From the NCBI RefSeq assembly GCF_002159185.1, contig NZ_NFHD01000005.1:1-64000 (forward strand): a DNA stretch of 64,000 nucleotides, given 5' to 3'. The number at the start of each line of letters is the position of its first letter. Within the stretch, counting starts at the first letter, position 1. Positions 1-6,557 of this stretch are shown here, in pieces. This DNA comes from Gemmiger sp. An87 (GTDB lineage Bacteria; Bacillota; Clostridia; Oscillospirales; Ruminococcaceae). A program made the position numbers and the translations under genes. Below the pieces are notes generated by a model. The model ran no database searches. It was not told the origin of the DNA and saw only the letters and a list, made by a program, of their open reading frames with translations.

Positions 1-1
1 G

Positions 2-778
2 GCTGTGCGGCTGAACGAGGGCGCGGCTCTGCCCAACGCTCCTCAGCTGACCGATATCGTGATGAACGAGGACGCCTCCCGCTACTTTGTAACCGATGCA
101 GCCCAGGGCTACACCGGCGGCACTGCCAGCGGCGATGTGAACGCGGTGGCCCAGTACACCCTGCGTGCCAGCACCGAGGATGCGGTGTTTACCGTGCAGT
201 ATCTGGACCGTGAGACTGGCGCCGAGGTGGCTCCCACCCTGCAGGGCTCCGCACCTGTGGGCCAGAACCTGACCTTCTACGCGCTGAACAACATCGAGAA
301 TTACACCGCTGAGGTGGCCAGCCAGCAGCTGACCGTATCCGCCAACGCGGACGAGAACGTGGTGACCTTCTACTACACCGCGGGCGTAAACAACGTGACC
401 GAAACCGTGACCACTCCGGGCGGTACCGTCATCCAGTATGAGGACCAGACCGTTGTGGGCGGCGCGGCTGTAGCAGGCGGCGGCGCGGGCGGTGCCGGTG
501 GAGCCGGTGGCGCTGGTGGCGCCGGCGGTGACGCAGGTGCAGGCGGCGATACCGTGACCATCCCCGAGGAGGACACCCCCCAGGCGGGCGGCGATAACAC
601 CCCCGGCGGTGAGGACGTGGAGATCCCCGACGAGAGCACCCCGCAGGCCAACCTGCCCGGTGAGAACGCAAACGGCAATGTGATGCCCATGGTGATCGGC
701 GGCGCAGTGGTTGCCATTGTGGTGATCGCGGCCATCGTGTTTGCCATCAACCGCCGTAAGAACGTTGACGGCGAGTGA
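2..778 (+). CDS. Sortase-anchored MucBP-like surface protein, 3' end only
   Basis: The frame is open to the left edge, so this is the C-terminal part (about 258 residues) of a longer surface protein. A MucBP-like beta module (motifs FTVQYLDRETGAEVAP and VTFYYT) is followed by a low-complexity Gly/Ala linker, then two related acidic segments (TIPEEDTPQAGG and EIPDESTPQAN). A hydrophobic helix (VIGGAVVAIVVIAAIVFAI) and a short basic tail (NRRKN) complete a typical cell-wall sorting signal. There is no canonical LPXTG; TPQAN or LPGEN just before the helix is the probable recognition site. The class B sortase that follows a terminator is the natural candidate enzyme. The product is exported and is probably a mucin or host-surface adhesin; the ligand cannot be told from this fragment. 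Confidence 0.75.
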   Translation, partial: AVRLNEGAALPNAPQLTDIVMNEDASRYFVTDAAQGYTGGTASGDVNAVAQYTLRASTEDAVFTVQYLDRETGAEVAPTLQGSAPVGQNLTFYALNNIENYTAEVASQQLTVSANADENVVTFYYTAGVNNVTETVTTPGGTVIQYEDQTVVGGAAVAGGGAGGAGGAGGAGGAGGDAGAGGDTVTIPEEDTPQAGGDNTPGGEDVEIPDESTPQANLPGENANGNVMPMVIGGAVVAIVVIAAIVFAINRRKNVDGE

Positions 779-800
779 TTCCAGCAGTAAAATAAAACAG

Positions 801-846
801 AGCCGGCTGTGAAGGCAAAACGCCTGTTCACAGCCGGCTTTTTATT
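801..846 (+). terminator. Rho-independent terminator after the surface-protein gene
   Basis: A 13-bp perfect stem (AGCCGGCTGTGAA with TTCACAGCCGGCT) is followed by a T-rich run. It separates the surface protein from the sortase gene. Confidence 0.85.
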
Positions 847-868
847 TACCAGAAAGGGGGAGTGGTCT

Positions 869-1639
869 ATGCCCACGCCCACAAAACAAACAAAACGAAA
901 ATTTGGCTTGCTGGATTTGGTACGTCTGCTTTTGGTTCTGGTGATTCTGTGTGCCCTGGGCGTGATTGCCTACCGCCTGTGGGACTACAAGACCGGTACG
1001 GACCGCTATAACCAGTTACAGCAGGAAGCAGTGCAGCCTGCGGAGACGACCCAGGAGGAGGGCTTTGTGCCGCTGGATATTGACTTCGATGCACTGCGCG
1101 AGGAAGGGCCGGATATCATCGGCTGGATCGATTTCGATTCGGTGGAGATTAGCTATCCCATTGTGTACAGCGGCGACAACAGCTACTATCTGCGCCGCCT
1201 GTGGGATGGCAGCTACAATCAGGCGGGGACATTGTTCCTGGAGGGCAATAACCAGGGGCTGGATGATCTGCACGCCATTGTGTACGGGCACAACATGCGT
1301 AATGGTACCATGTTTGCTCCTTTAAAAGAATATCTGGACCCGGAATTTTTTGCGGAGAACGGCGGCTGGTTTACCCTGTATACCCCGGAAGGGGCCTGGC
1401 GTTACCAGTTGTTTTCTATCCACGAAGCGGAGCCGGACGATCCGCTTTACACCGTAGGCTTCGTGGTGGGGGATGAATACACCGAGTTTTTGAAGACATT
1501 GCGGGAGGCGCGCCTGTATGATACCGGCGTGACGGTGTATTCCGATGACCATGTACTTACCCTGAGCACCTGTACCGATGACGGCAATGACCGGATTGTG
1601 GCACACGCCCGCCGGGCCGAAGCGGTGGAGCTGCCCTGA
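869..1639 (+). CDS. srtB: Class B sortase
   Basis: A 256-residue membrane-anchored transpeptidase that cleaves sorting signals and attaches surface proteins to the wall. The N-terminus has a basic stretch and one TM helix (about residues 15-36), then the extracytoplasmic sortase domain. The catalytic triad is visible: His141 (YGHNM), Cys235 in the class B signature TLSTC, and Arg242 (NDRIVAHARR). The ATG at 869 was chosen because it follows the strong site GAAAGGGGG; an upstream in-frame ATG at 809 lies inside the terminator stem. The gene follows a surface protein with a non-LPXTG sorting signal, so the two may be a dedicated enzyme-substrate pair (inference). Confidence 0.92.
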   Translation: MPTPTKQTKRKFGLLDLVRLLLVLVILCALGVIAYRLWDYKTGTDRYNQLQQEAVQPAETTQEEGFVPLDIDFDALREEGPDIIGWIDFDSVEISYPIVYSGDNSYYLRRLWDGSYNQAGTLFLEGNNQGLDDLHAIVYGHNMRNGTMFAPLKEYLDPEFFAENGGWFTLYTPEGAWRYQLFSIHEAEPDDPLYTVGFVVGDEYTEFLKTLREARLYDTGVTVYSDDHVLTLSTCTDDGNDRIVAHARRAEAVELP

Positions 1640-1669
1640 GGGGAAGAAAATAAGGGAGTGTGAGGAGCA

Positions 1670-2947
1670 ATGGCAATGCGTTTGACCCCGGACCAGCAGG
1701 CCATGCTGGACGGCGCAAAGGGGGAAACCCTGGCCAAGGTCATGAAGACCCTGGTGATGTATGGTGAGGCCTTCGGTGCGGAGGAAATGGTTCCGGTGAC
1801 GGCGGAGAAGGGGCATCTGGTGACCAGCTTTGGTCTTTCCATGATGAAGCCGGTGTATGACCTGATGGACCAGCTGATTGAAGGCGGAGCGGTAAACGGG
1901 CAGAAGTTCAGCGTGGACCCCCGGCCGCTGGACCCCAATGTACCCACGAACCTGCTGCAGAAGCTGGTGTTCAAGTTCATGTATTCCAAGCAGGATGACT
2001 ACGAGGCCCAGCTGCGGCAGCTGGGCCTTCTGGAGGACGATGCCTTCACCTGCACCTGTTATCTGCCCCAGGTGGGCAACGAGCCGAAGCAGGGCCAGGT
2101 GCTGAGCTGGGCGGAATCCAGTGCGGTGGTGTATGCCAACAGTGTGCTGGGCGCCCGCTGCAACCGGAATTCCGGTATTCTGGAGCTGTTTGGTTCCATT
2201 GCAGGATGTGTGCCCAAGTTCGGCCTGCTCACCGACGAGGGCCGCAAGGCCAGCTGGGTGGTGCAGGTAAAGACCAGCCGCCGCCCGGAGGCACAGATTC
2301 TGGGCAGCGCCATCGGTATGAAGGTGATGGAGGATGTGCCCTACATTCAGGGTCTGGACCAGTGGTTGGGCGGCCAGTTGGACGACGCAGCCAAAGCCTA
2401 CCTGAAGGACATGGGTGCGGCCAGTGCCAGCAACGGTGCGGTGGGCCTGTACCATGTGGAGGGCATCACCCCGGAGGCCTGCCAACAGGGCAAGACACTC
2501 ATCCGGCCGGACGCACAGGTCTATGTGATTGACGACGCGGAACTGGAGCGGGTACGGGCCAGCTATCCCTGCATCTGGAAGGACCCGAACGCAAAGCCGA
2601 AGCTCTGCTTTGTGGGCTGCCCCCATCTTTCGCTGGAGCAGCTGAACCAGTGGACCGGCGAATTGTGCGCGGCGCTGGAGCAGGCAGGACGCAAAACTGT
2701 TGCGGTGCCCACGGTATTCACCGCCGCGCCCGCGGTGGCCAAGGCATTTGCGAAAACACCCGCTGCCGACCGTCTGAAGGGGACGGGCGTGGTGCTTTCC
2801 TCCATCTGCCCGCTGATGTACATGAACAATCCGCTGTGCGGTAAGATGCCGGTGGCCACCAGCTCCAACAAGCTGCGTACCTATTCCTCGGCCCGCTACT
2901 ACACCGATGCCGAGATGCTGCAGATCATGGTGAAAGGGGAGTGCTGA
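1670..2947 (+). CDS. Aconitase X, large (catalytic) subunit
   Basis: A 425-residue protein of the aconitase-X catalytic family (formerly DUF521). The family-like features are the N-terminal MRLTPDQQAMLDG, a central SSAVVYANSVLGARCNRN segment that carries a Cys typical of iron-sulfur or metal-bound hydro-lyases, and the C-terminal SICPLMYMNNPLCGKMPVATSSNKLRTYS segment. Family members dehydrate small hydroxy acids; bacterial ones are known as cis-3-hydroxy-L-proline dehydratases and archaeal ones as mevalonate-5-phosphate dehydratases. The substrate here cannot be decided from sequence. The small swivel-domain subunit is encoded 1 bp downstream, so this is the two-gene form. No proline racemase or mevalonate gene lies nearby. 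Confidence 0.88.
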   Translation: MAMRLTPDQQAMLDGAKGETLAKVMKTLVMYGEAFGAEEMVPVTAEKGHLVTSFGLSMMKPVYDLMDQLIEGGAVNGQKFSVDPRPLDPNVPTNLLQKLVFKFMYSKQDDYEAQLRQLGLLEDDAFTCTCYLPQVGNEPKQGQVLSWAESSAVVYANSVLGARCNRNSGILELFGSIAGCVPKFGLLTDEGRKASWVVQVKTSRRPEAQILGSAIGMKVMEDVPYIQGLDQWLGGQLDDAAKAYLKDMGAASASNGAVGLYHVEGITPEACQQGKTLIRPDAQVYVIDDAELERVRASYPCIWKDPNAKPKLCFVGCPHLSLEQLNQWTGELCAALEQAGRKTVAVPTVFTAAPAVAKAFAKTPAADRLKGTGVVLSSICPLMYMNNPLCGKMPVATSSNKLRTYSSARYYTDAEMLQIMVKGEC

Positions 2948-2948
2948 G

Positions 2949-3389
2949 ATGAAACAGTTCAAGGGCCGCCCGGTGGTGCCGGGCAAGGCAAAGGCGGAGG
3001 CGCTGGTTTCTCACGGCGGCTTCAACACTCTGGCCAGCTTCCAGAAAAGCCTGATGTTCGGCGACAAGAACGCCACCTGTTCCGACCAGAATAACCCCGA
3101 CCTGTACCAGAAGCCCATGGCGGGCAAGGCGCTGTGCCTGCCCATGACCATCGGCTCCACCACCGGCGGCATGGTTCTGTATACCGCCGCCTGTATGGGC
3201 CGTCAGCCCGCCTGTCTGCTGTTCAGCCAGCCCATCGACAGCCTGGCTGCGGCCGGAGCGATTCTGGCAGGTGTGTGGAGCGAGAACCCCATGCCCACCG
3301 TGGACAGCCTGGGCGAGGAGTTTCTGCAGGCAGTGAAGACCGGCGACTCCATCACCGTGGAGGAAGACGGCACCGTGACCGTGGGCTGA
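2949..3389 (+). CDS. Aconitase X, small (swivel) subunit
   Basis: A 146-residue swivel-domain subunit (formerly DUF126) that pairs with the preceding large subunit. The segment MTIGSTTGGMVLY resembles the P-loop-like serine motif that contacts substrate in the AcnX family, and PGKAKAEALVSHGG is the usual family start. One base separates its ATG from the large-subunit stop, with GGGGAG upstream as ribosome site, so the two are translated together as one hydro-lyase. A strong terminator follows, making a two-gene operon. Confidence 0.88.
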   Translation: MKQFKGRPVVPGKAKAEALVSHGGFNTLASFQKSLMFGDKNATCSDQNNPDLYQKPMAGKALCLPMTIGSTTGGMVLYTAACMGRQPACLLFSQPIDSLAAAGAILAGVWSENPMPTVDSLGEEFLQAVKTGDSITVEEDGTVTVG

Positions 3390-3415
3390 GCTTCTGCCGC
3401 ACACAGAAAGCAACA

Positions 3416-3461
3416 AAGAAAGACCGCCGGGTGGTTTGCAGGCACCCGGCGGTCTTTCTCT
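3416..3461 (+). terminator. Rho-independent terminator of the AcnX operon
   Basis: The stem AAAGACCGCCGGGTG pairs with CACCCGGCGGTCTTT and ends in a short T-rich tract. Its symmetric A/T ends may also stop convergent transcription of the flavodoxin operon. Confidence 0.85.
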
Positions 3462-3550
3462 GCTTGAGAGCTGAAAAAGGAAGAATACATATGGTATTGG
3501 AAAATGTCAAATTTACAAATGGGAACGCTTTCGGCTGCTCCCGGGCCGTG

Positions 3551-3979
3551 TCAGGTCAACTGCGCACCCAATGCGCGGCAGGCAGCCTCGGCGGCTTCGT
3601 CCGGCGCATCGCAGCAGATTACGCCCTCGCCCACCAAAGCCGCGCCCGCATCGGCGCAACGATCCTGCCAGGTGCGCATCCACTCGCCGTCGCCCCAGCC
3701 GTAGGAACCGAACAGACCAAGCTTTTTGCCGCTGAGGGAGGACTCACAGGCGGTGAACATGGGTTCAAATTCACCTTCCTCCAGCTGCTCCGCACCCATA
3801 GAGGGGCAGCCAAAGGCGACCGCGTCATATTCAGACAGCTGCTCGGGGCCAAACTCCGCAGCAGTGAGCAGAACAGCCTCGCCGCCTGCACTGCGCACAC
3901 CCTCGGCCACCTGAGCGGCCATCTGTTCGGTATTGCCGGTACCGCTCCAATATACAACTGCAATTTTGCTCATCGTCAT
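3551..3979 (-). CDS. Flavodoxin
   Basis: A short-chain flavodoxin of about 142 residues. The N-terminal strand plus phosphate-binding loop reads IAVVYWSGTGNTEQMA, the classical FMN-binding (S/T)GTGNTE motif, and the later GSYGWGDGEWM segment is the 90s-loop flavin contact. It is a low-potential electron carrier that often replaces ferredoxin when iron is scarce. The start at 3979 (MTMSKIAVV) was preferred because GAAAGG lies 6 nt upstream; a start two codons later is also possible. It is the second gene of an operon with the DUF3793 gene, 29 bp away, under a promoter carrying a palindromic operator. Confidence 0.9.
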   Translation of the reverse strand: MTMSKIAVVYWSGTGNTEQMAAQVAEGVRSAGGEAVLLTAAEFGPEQLSEYDAVAFGCPSMGAEQLEEGEFEPMFTACESSLSGKKLGLFGSYGWGDGEWMRTWQDRCADAGAALVGEGVICCDAPDEAAEAACRALGAQLT

Positions 3980-4008
3980 ACACATCCTTTCGGAAAAATC
4001 AAACTGGT

Positions 4009-4563
4009 TCAGGCGGCCACAGTGAGCTGCAGCACGCTGCGCCCGCCGTTGAATAACCGCCAGTAAACGCCCCGGCATTTCTGATACTTGGCGAACAGCT
4101 TGGCGGTCTCACATTCGTTGCAGTAGACCTTCCAACAGCCGGAACATTTATAATGGGCACCGCCGTTTTCAATAAAGCCTTGTACGTCGCCCAGCGGATA
4201 GCTGAGAAACAGGCCAATCTCATGAGGAAAGCCCTCCTGGCTGCAAAGACGTTCGCTCAGCCGGGCCAAGGCCTCGTTCGGGGCCAGGCTTTGATAGCCG
4301 CACCCGGCCAGGAATTCTGCTACACCCGGCTTGCACAGATCTGCGGCCAGACGCAGCGGCCGGTACACATAGATCAGTGCACAGCCATTTTTGGCCCGAA
4401 GCAGCCGCAGGCAGACACCTTTGGATTCCAGCGCCCGGTGCCAGCTCAGCACCTGACCGGCTAGCTGTTCCTGGCTGCTGTAACGGCAGGAAAACAGATT
4501 GGCGGTTTTCAGGTTGGCCAGCGTGGGGGAACAGTGGTCAATGAGGTAACGGTCCAGCGGCAT
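4009..4563 (-). CDS. DUF3793 family protein
   Basis: A 184-residue cytoplasmic protein recognised as DUF3793 from its pattern (SCRYSSQEQLAGQVLSWH near the N-terminus, then IYVYRPLRLAADL, HEIGLFLSYPLGDVQGFI and the Cys-containing KCSGCWKVYCNECE). The function is unknown; the family commonly sits beside a flavodoxin gene in gut Clostridia and is suspected to serve in iron or haem economy, which the flavodoxin neighbour supports. Its ATG follows AAAGGAG at good spacing. It is the first gene of the minus-strand operon and is controlled by a palindrome just downstream of a TATAAT box. Confidence 0.82.
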   Translation of the reverse strand: MPLDRYLIDHCSPTLANLKTANLFSCRYSSQEQLAGQVLSWHRALESKGVCLRLLRAKNGCALIYVYRPLRLAADLCKPGVAEFLAGCGYQSLAPNEALARLSERLCSQEGFPHEIGLFLSYPLGDVQGFIENGGAHYKCSGCWKVYCNECETAKLFAKYQKCRGVYWRLFNGGRSVLQLTVAA

Positions 4564-4597
4564 GGCAGGGGCTCCTTTCGACGGTTTGTTTTTTGTG

Positions 4598-4613
4598 GTT
4601 AGCTTCGACTAAC
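4598..4613 (-). promoter_or_regulatory. Operator box 1 (GTTAG-N6-CTAAC) for DUF3793-flavodoxin
   Basis: GTTAG CTTCGA CTAAC is a perfect 5-6-5 inverted repeat. It starts 8 bp downstream of a minus-strand TATAAT box (4627-4622), so it covers the expected transcription start, which suits a repressor. The same palindrome occurs twice more on the other side of this intergenic region. Confidence 0.7.
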
Positions 4614-4621
4614 TTGATTGC

Positions 4622-4627
4622 ATTATA
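4622..4627 (-). promoter_or_regulatory. -10 element of the DUF3793-flavodoxin operon
   Basis: TATAAT on the minus strand. No good -35 hexamer sits at 16-18 bp; TTGAAG lies 21 bp upstream. Confidence 0.5.
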
Positions 4628-4694
4628 GCACGATAAACGGCCGCGCGCCTTCAAAATCTTGGACGGTTCTTTCAAAAAATCGCACCGGCAGCAG

Positions 4695-4723
4695 TTGACA
4701 TTGTGTGGGAGTTAGTTTATACT
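4695..4723 (+). promoter_or_regulatory. Sigma-A promoter of the AraC-ygbA operon
   Basis: TTGACA (4695-4700), a 17-bp spacer and TATACT (4718-4723). The -10 hexamer lies inside operator box 2, so bound repressor would block RNA polymerase. Confidence 0.85.
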
Positions 4724-4726
4724 AAT
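4711..4726 (+). promoter_or_regulatory. Operator box 2, overlapping the -10 element
   Basis: GTTAGTTTATACTAAT is a 5-6-5 inverted repeat with one end mismatch, superimposed on the TATACT hexamer. Confidence 0.7.
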
Positions 4727-4732
4727 CACAGA

Positions 4733-4748
4733 GTTAGAATAGACTAAC
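4733..4748 (+). promoter_or_regulatory. Operator box 3
   Basis: GTTAGAATAGACTAAC is a perfect 5-6-5 inverted repeat. Its centre is 22 bp (about two helical turns) from box 2, so dimers on the two boxes could bind cooperatively on one DNA face. Confidence 0.7.
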
Positions 4749-4791
4749 CAAAGGCGCGAAATACCTTTTTCATAATAAAGGAGAGAGAACC

Positions 4792-5457
4792 ATGAACCGA
4801 GAATTGCTTCAGGCCATTTACGACCATCGGGATATCTGCACGGCGGTGGAGCGCCGTCAGGAGGAACGGGCGCTGGAGCTGTGGGAGGAAAAGGCCCGGC
4901 TGCTGAGCCAGGAGGAACCGGCGGAGCGCAGTGCCATGCTGGAAGCGCTGAGTCAGAGTCTGTATGATCATATTCTAAGAGTACAGGGAGCAGCTCCGGT
5001 GGAGTTTCGCCATGCCAGCCGGGAGATGTATACCCGCACGCTGCCTCAGGCGGCATTGGTGGGGCATGGAGCCGAGATGATCCGTCAATATATCCGGCGC
5101 ATGAATGAGGACGGCCGGCAGGATGATCACATCCGCATGGCCTGTTGCTACATTGCCACCCATCTGAGCGAGCCCTTCACCCTGGAAACGGTGGCAAAGC
5201 ATGTGTTTGTGAGCAAGTGCTATCTGTGCCGGATGTTCCGCAACCAGACCGGCCAGAGCTTTTCCCAGTATGTGACTGCACAGAGGCTGGATCGGGCGGA
5301 ACACCTTTTGCGTCACAGCGGCCTTTCCATCGACCGGATCGCCGAGCAGTGCGGCTTTGGCAGTGCGGCCTATTTTGCAACCACCTTCCGGCGGCGTAAC
5401 GGTATGGCGCCCAGTGCCTGGCGGCGGCAGCTTCGTACGCAGCAGAAAGCGGGGTGA
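4792..5457 (+). CDS. AraC-family transcriptional regulator
   Basis: A 221-residue regulator. The C-terminal half (about residues 115-215) holds the double helix-turn-helix of AraC/XylS proteins: LETVAKHVFVSKCYLCRMF is the first HTH and IDRIAEQCGFGSAAYFATTF the second, which is the diagnostic second-helix pattern. The N-terminal 100 residues are acidic, probably helical and of no recognised ligand-binding family. The ATG follows AAAGGAGAG. It is divergent from DUF3793-flavodoxin, is controlled by two operator palindromes, and its stop overlaps a possible GTG start of the next gene. It probably governs an iron- or redox-stress response (inference). Confidence 0.9.
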   Translation: MNRELLQAIYDHRDICTAVERRQEERALELWEEKARLLSQEEPAERSAMLEALSQSLYDHILRVQGAAPVEFRHASREMYTRTLPQAALVGHGAEMIRQYIRRMNEDGRQDDHIRMACCYIATHLSEPFTLETVAKHVFVSKCYLCRMFRNQTGQSFSQYVTAQRLDRAEHLLRHSGLSIDRIAEQCGFGSAAYFATTFRRRNGMAPSAWRRQLRTQQKAG

Positions 5458-5462
5458 GCGGC

Positions 5463-5780
5463 ATGGAGCTGGAACGCAAACGGAAGAATGAGCAGGAGAC
5501 GGTGGAGAAGATGATCCACATCTACTGCCGGGGAAAGCACAAAAGCAAAAAGGGCTGCTTGTGCCCGCAATGTCAGGCCCTTGCCGATTACGCCCGTGCC
5601 CGTACCGAGCGCTGCCCCCGCATGGCGGAAAAGACCTTCTGCAGTGCATGCCCCCATCCCTGTTATAAGCCCCAGCTGCGGGAGCAGATGAAGCAGGTGA
5701 TGCGCTACGCAGGCCCCCGGATGCTGCTGTATGATCCGGTGGCGGCGCTGCGCCATCTGGTGCTGACCCGTTCGCTTTGA
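5463..5780 (+). CDS. YgbA-like (nitrous-oxide-stimulated promoter family) protein
   Basis: A small 105-residue Cys-rich protein of the YgbA_NO family. The family pattern is visible as an N-terminal helix, HIYCRGKHKSKKGCLCPQC, then RTERCPRMAEKTFCSACPHPCY, giving six conserved cysteines for metal or Fe-S binding. The E. coli homologue belongs to the nitric-oxide (NsrR) regulon; the biochemical role is unsettled. ATG 5463 was chosen, but a GTG at 5454 overlapping the AraC stop is possible. It is co-transcribed with the AraC gene and followed directly by a terminator, which links it to the flavodoxin/DUF3793 response. Confidence 0.82.
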   Translation: MELERKRKNEQETVEKMIHIYCRGKHKSKKGCLCPQCQALADYARARTERCPRMAEKTFCSACPHPCYKPQLREQMKQVMRYAGPRMLLYDPVAALRHLVLTRSL

Positions 5781-5805
5781 ACGGATTCTATCAAGAATAG
5801 TCAGA

Positions 5806-5838
5806 AAGCCTCGATTCTCAGGAATCGGGGCTTTTTTT
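5806..5838 (+). terminator. Rho-independent terminator of the AraC-ygbA operon
   Basis: An 11-bp stem (AGCCTCGATTC with GAATCGGGGCT, one G-T pair) with a 4-nt loop, followed by seven T. Confidence 0.9.
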
Positions 5839-5888
5839 GCCGGAAAACCGGCAAAATGTAAAAATAATATGAAATGGGATTGGATATA

Positions 5889-5917
5889 TTGACAAAGAAT
5901 CAAAAGACGAATAGAAT
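5889..5917 (+). promoter_or_regulatory. Sigma-A promoter of the MarR-ABC operon
   Basis: TTGACA (5889-5894), 17 bp, TAGAAT (5912-5917), in an AT-rich stretch unlike the surrounding GC-rich genes. Confidence 0.85.
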
Positions 5918-5946
5918 ACTTAGGTAACATAATTAATATAGATAAC

Positions 5947-5963
5947 AACTGACGCAGTCAGTT
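5947..5963 (+). promoter_or_regulatory. Probable MarR operator
   Basis: The perfect inverted repeat AACTGAC-GCA-GTCAGTT lies between the promoter and the marR start. Position and symmetry fit autorepression by the MarR protein encoded next. Confidence 0.6.
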
Positions 5964-5980
5964 ATAAATGGGGGGAGAAG

Positions 5981-6475
5981 ATGAAGGAAATGCAGAACAG
6001 CAACGCGCTGCAGATGCTGCGCGCCATGGACCGCATCCGACGGGCCTGGAAAAACGCCAGCCCCAGCGAAACACTGAATAAATCGCAGTTTTTCACCCTG
6101 ATGACGCTGCACAACAAGGGGGCCGATGTGCTCGGCGGGAGTTGCCCGCACACGGACCCCTACGAGCCAATGACCTTGTCGGCTTTGGCGAAGGCGATGA
6201 ATCAGAGCATGCCAGCGGTGAGCCAGCGTATCCGGCGTTTGGAGGAGCTGGGGTATGTGTGCCGCACACCGGATGAGAGCGACCGGCGCACGATGTGGAT
6301 TGCCCTCACTGAGCAGGGCAATGCGCTGCTGCAGGAAAACTGCCGGGATATGTTCCGGCGGCTGGAGCGGATGATGACCCGCTTGGAGCGGCAGGGCGAA
6401 CGAACCCCCGCCCAGGTGATTGAAGCCTTCAACTACCTGGCGGATGCCATGGAGGAGGAGTTCGGCTCACCCTGA
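5981..6475 (+). CDS. MarR-family transcriptional regulator
   Basis: A 164-residue winged-helix regulator. The DNA-binding core reads LSALAKAMNQSMPAVSQRIRRLEELGYV followed by the wing TPDESDRRTMWIALTEQG, the standard MarR arrangement; flanking helices form the dimer interface. The ATG follows GGGGGGAGAAG. Two ABC exporter genes start 83 bp downstream and a palindrome overlaps the leader, so the protein most likely represses its own operon until a toxic ligand binds. MarR-ABC exporter operons of this kind are common in Firmicutes. The actual ligand is unknown. Confidence 0.92.
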   Translation: MKEMQNSNALQMLRAMDRIRRAWKNASPSETLNKSQFFTLMTLHNKGADVLGGSCPHTDPYEPMTLSALAKAMNQSMPAVSQRIRRLEELGYVCRTPDESDRRTMWIALTEQGNALLQENCRDMFRRLERMMTRLERQGERTPAQVIEAFNYLADAMEEEFGSP

Positions 6476-6557
6476 ACCCGGTGCGGCCGGTCAAACAAAG
6501 CAAATTTAACAGCTGCCGCCCGCTTGCGGACGGCGCTGGCAGTAAGGAGAAACGAGT

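Noticed and set aside
475-545. GGC-rich tandem array in the first gene as a possible CRISPR or microsatellite
   Set aside because: It simply encodes a Gly/Ala linker in frame; unit length is irregular and there are no spacers.
809-868. Extended sortase start at 809
   Set aside because: It lies inside the terminator stem; the ATG at 869 has a strong ribosome site.
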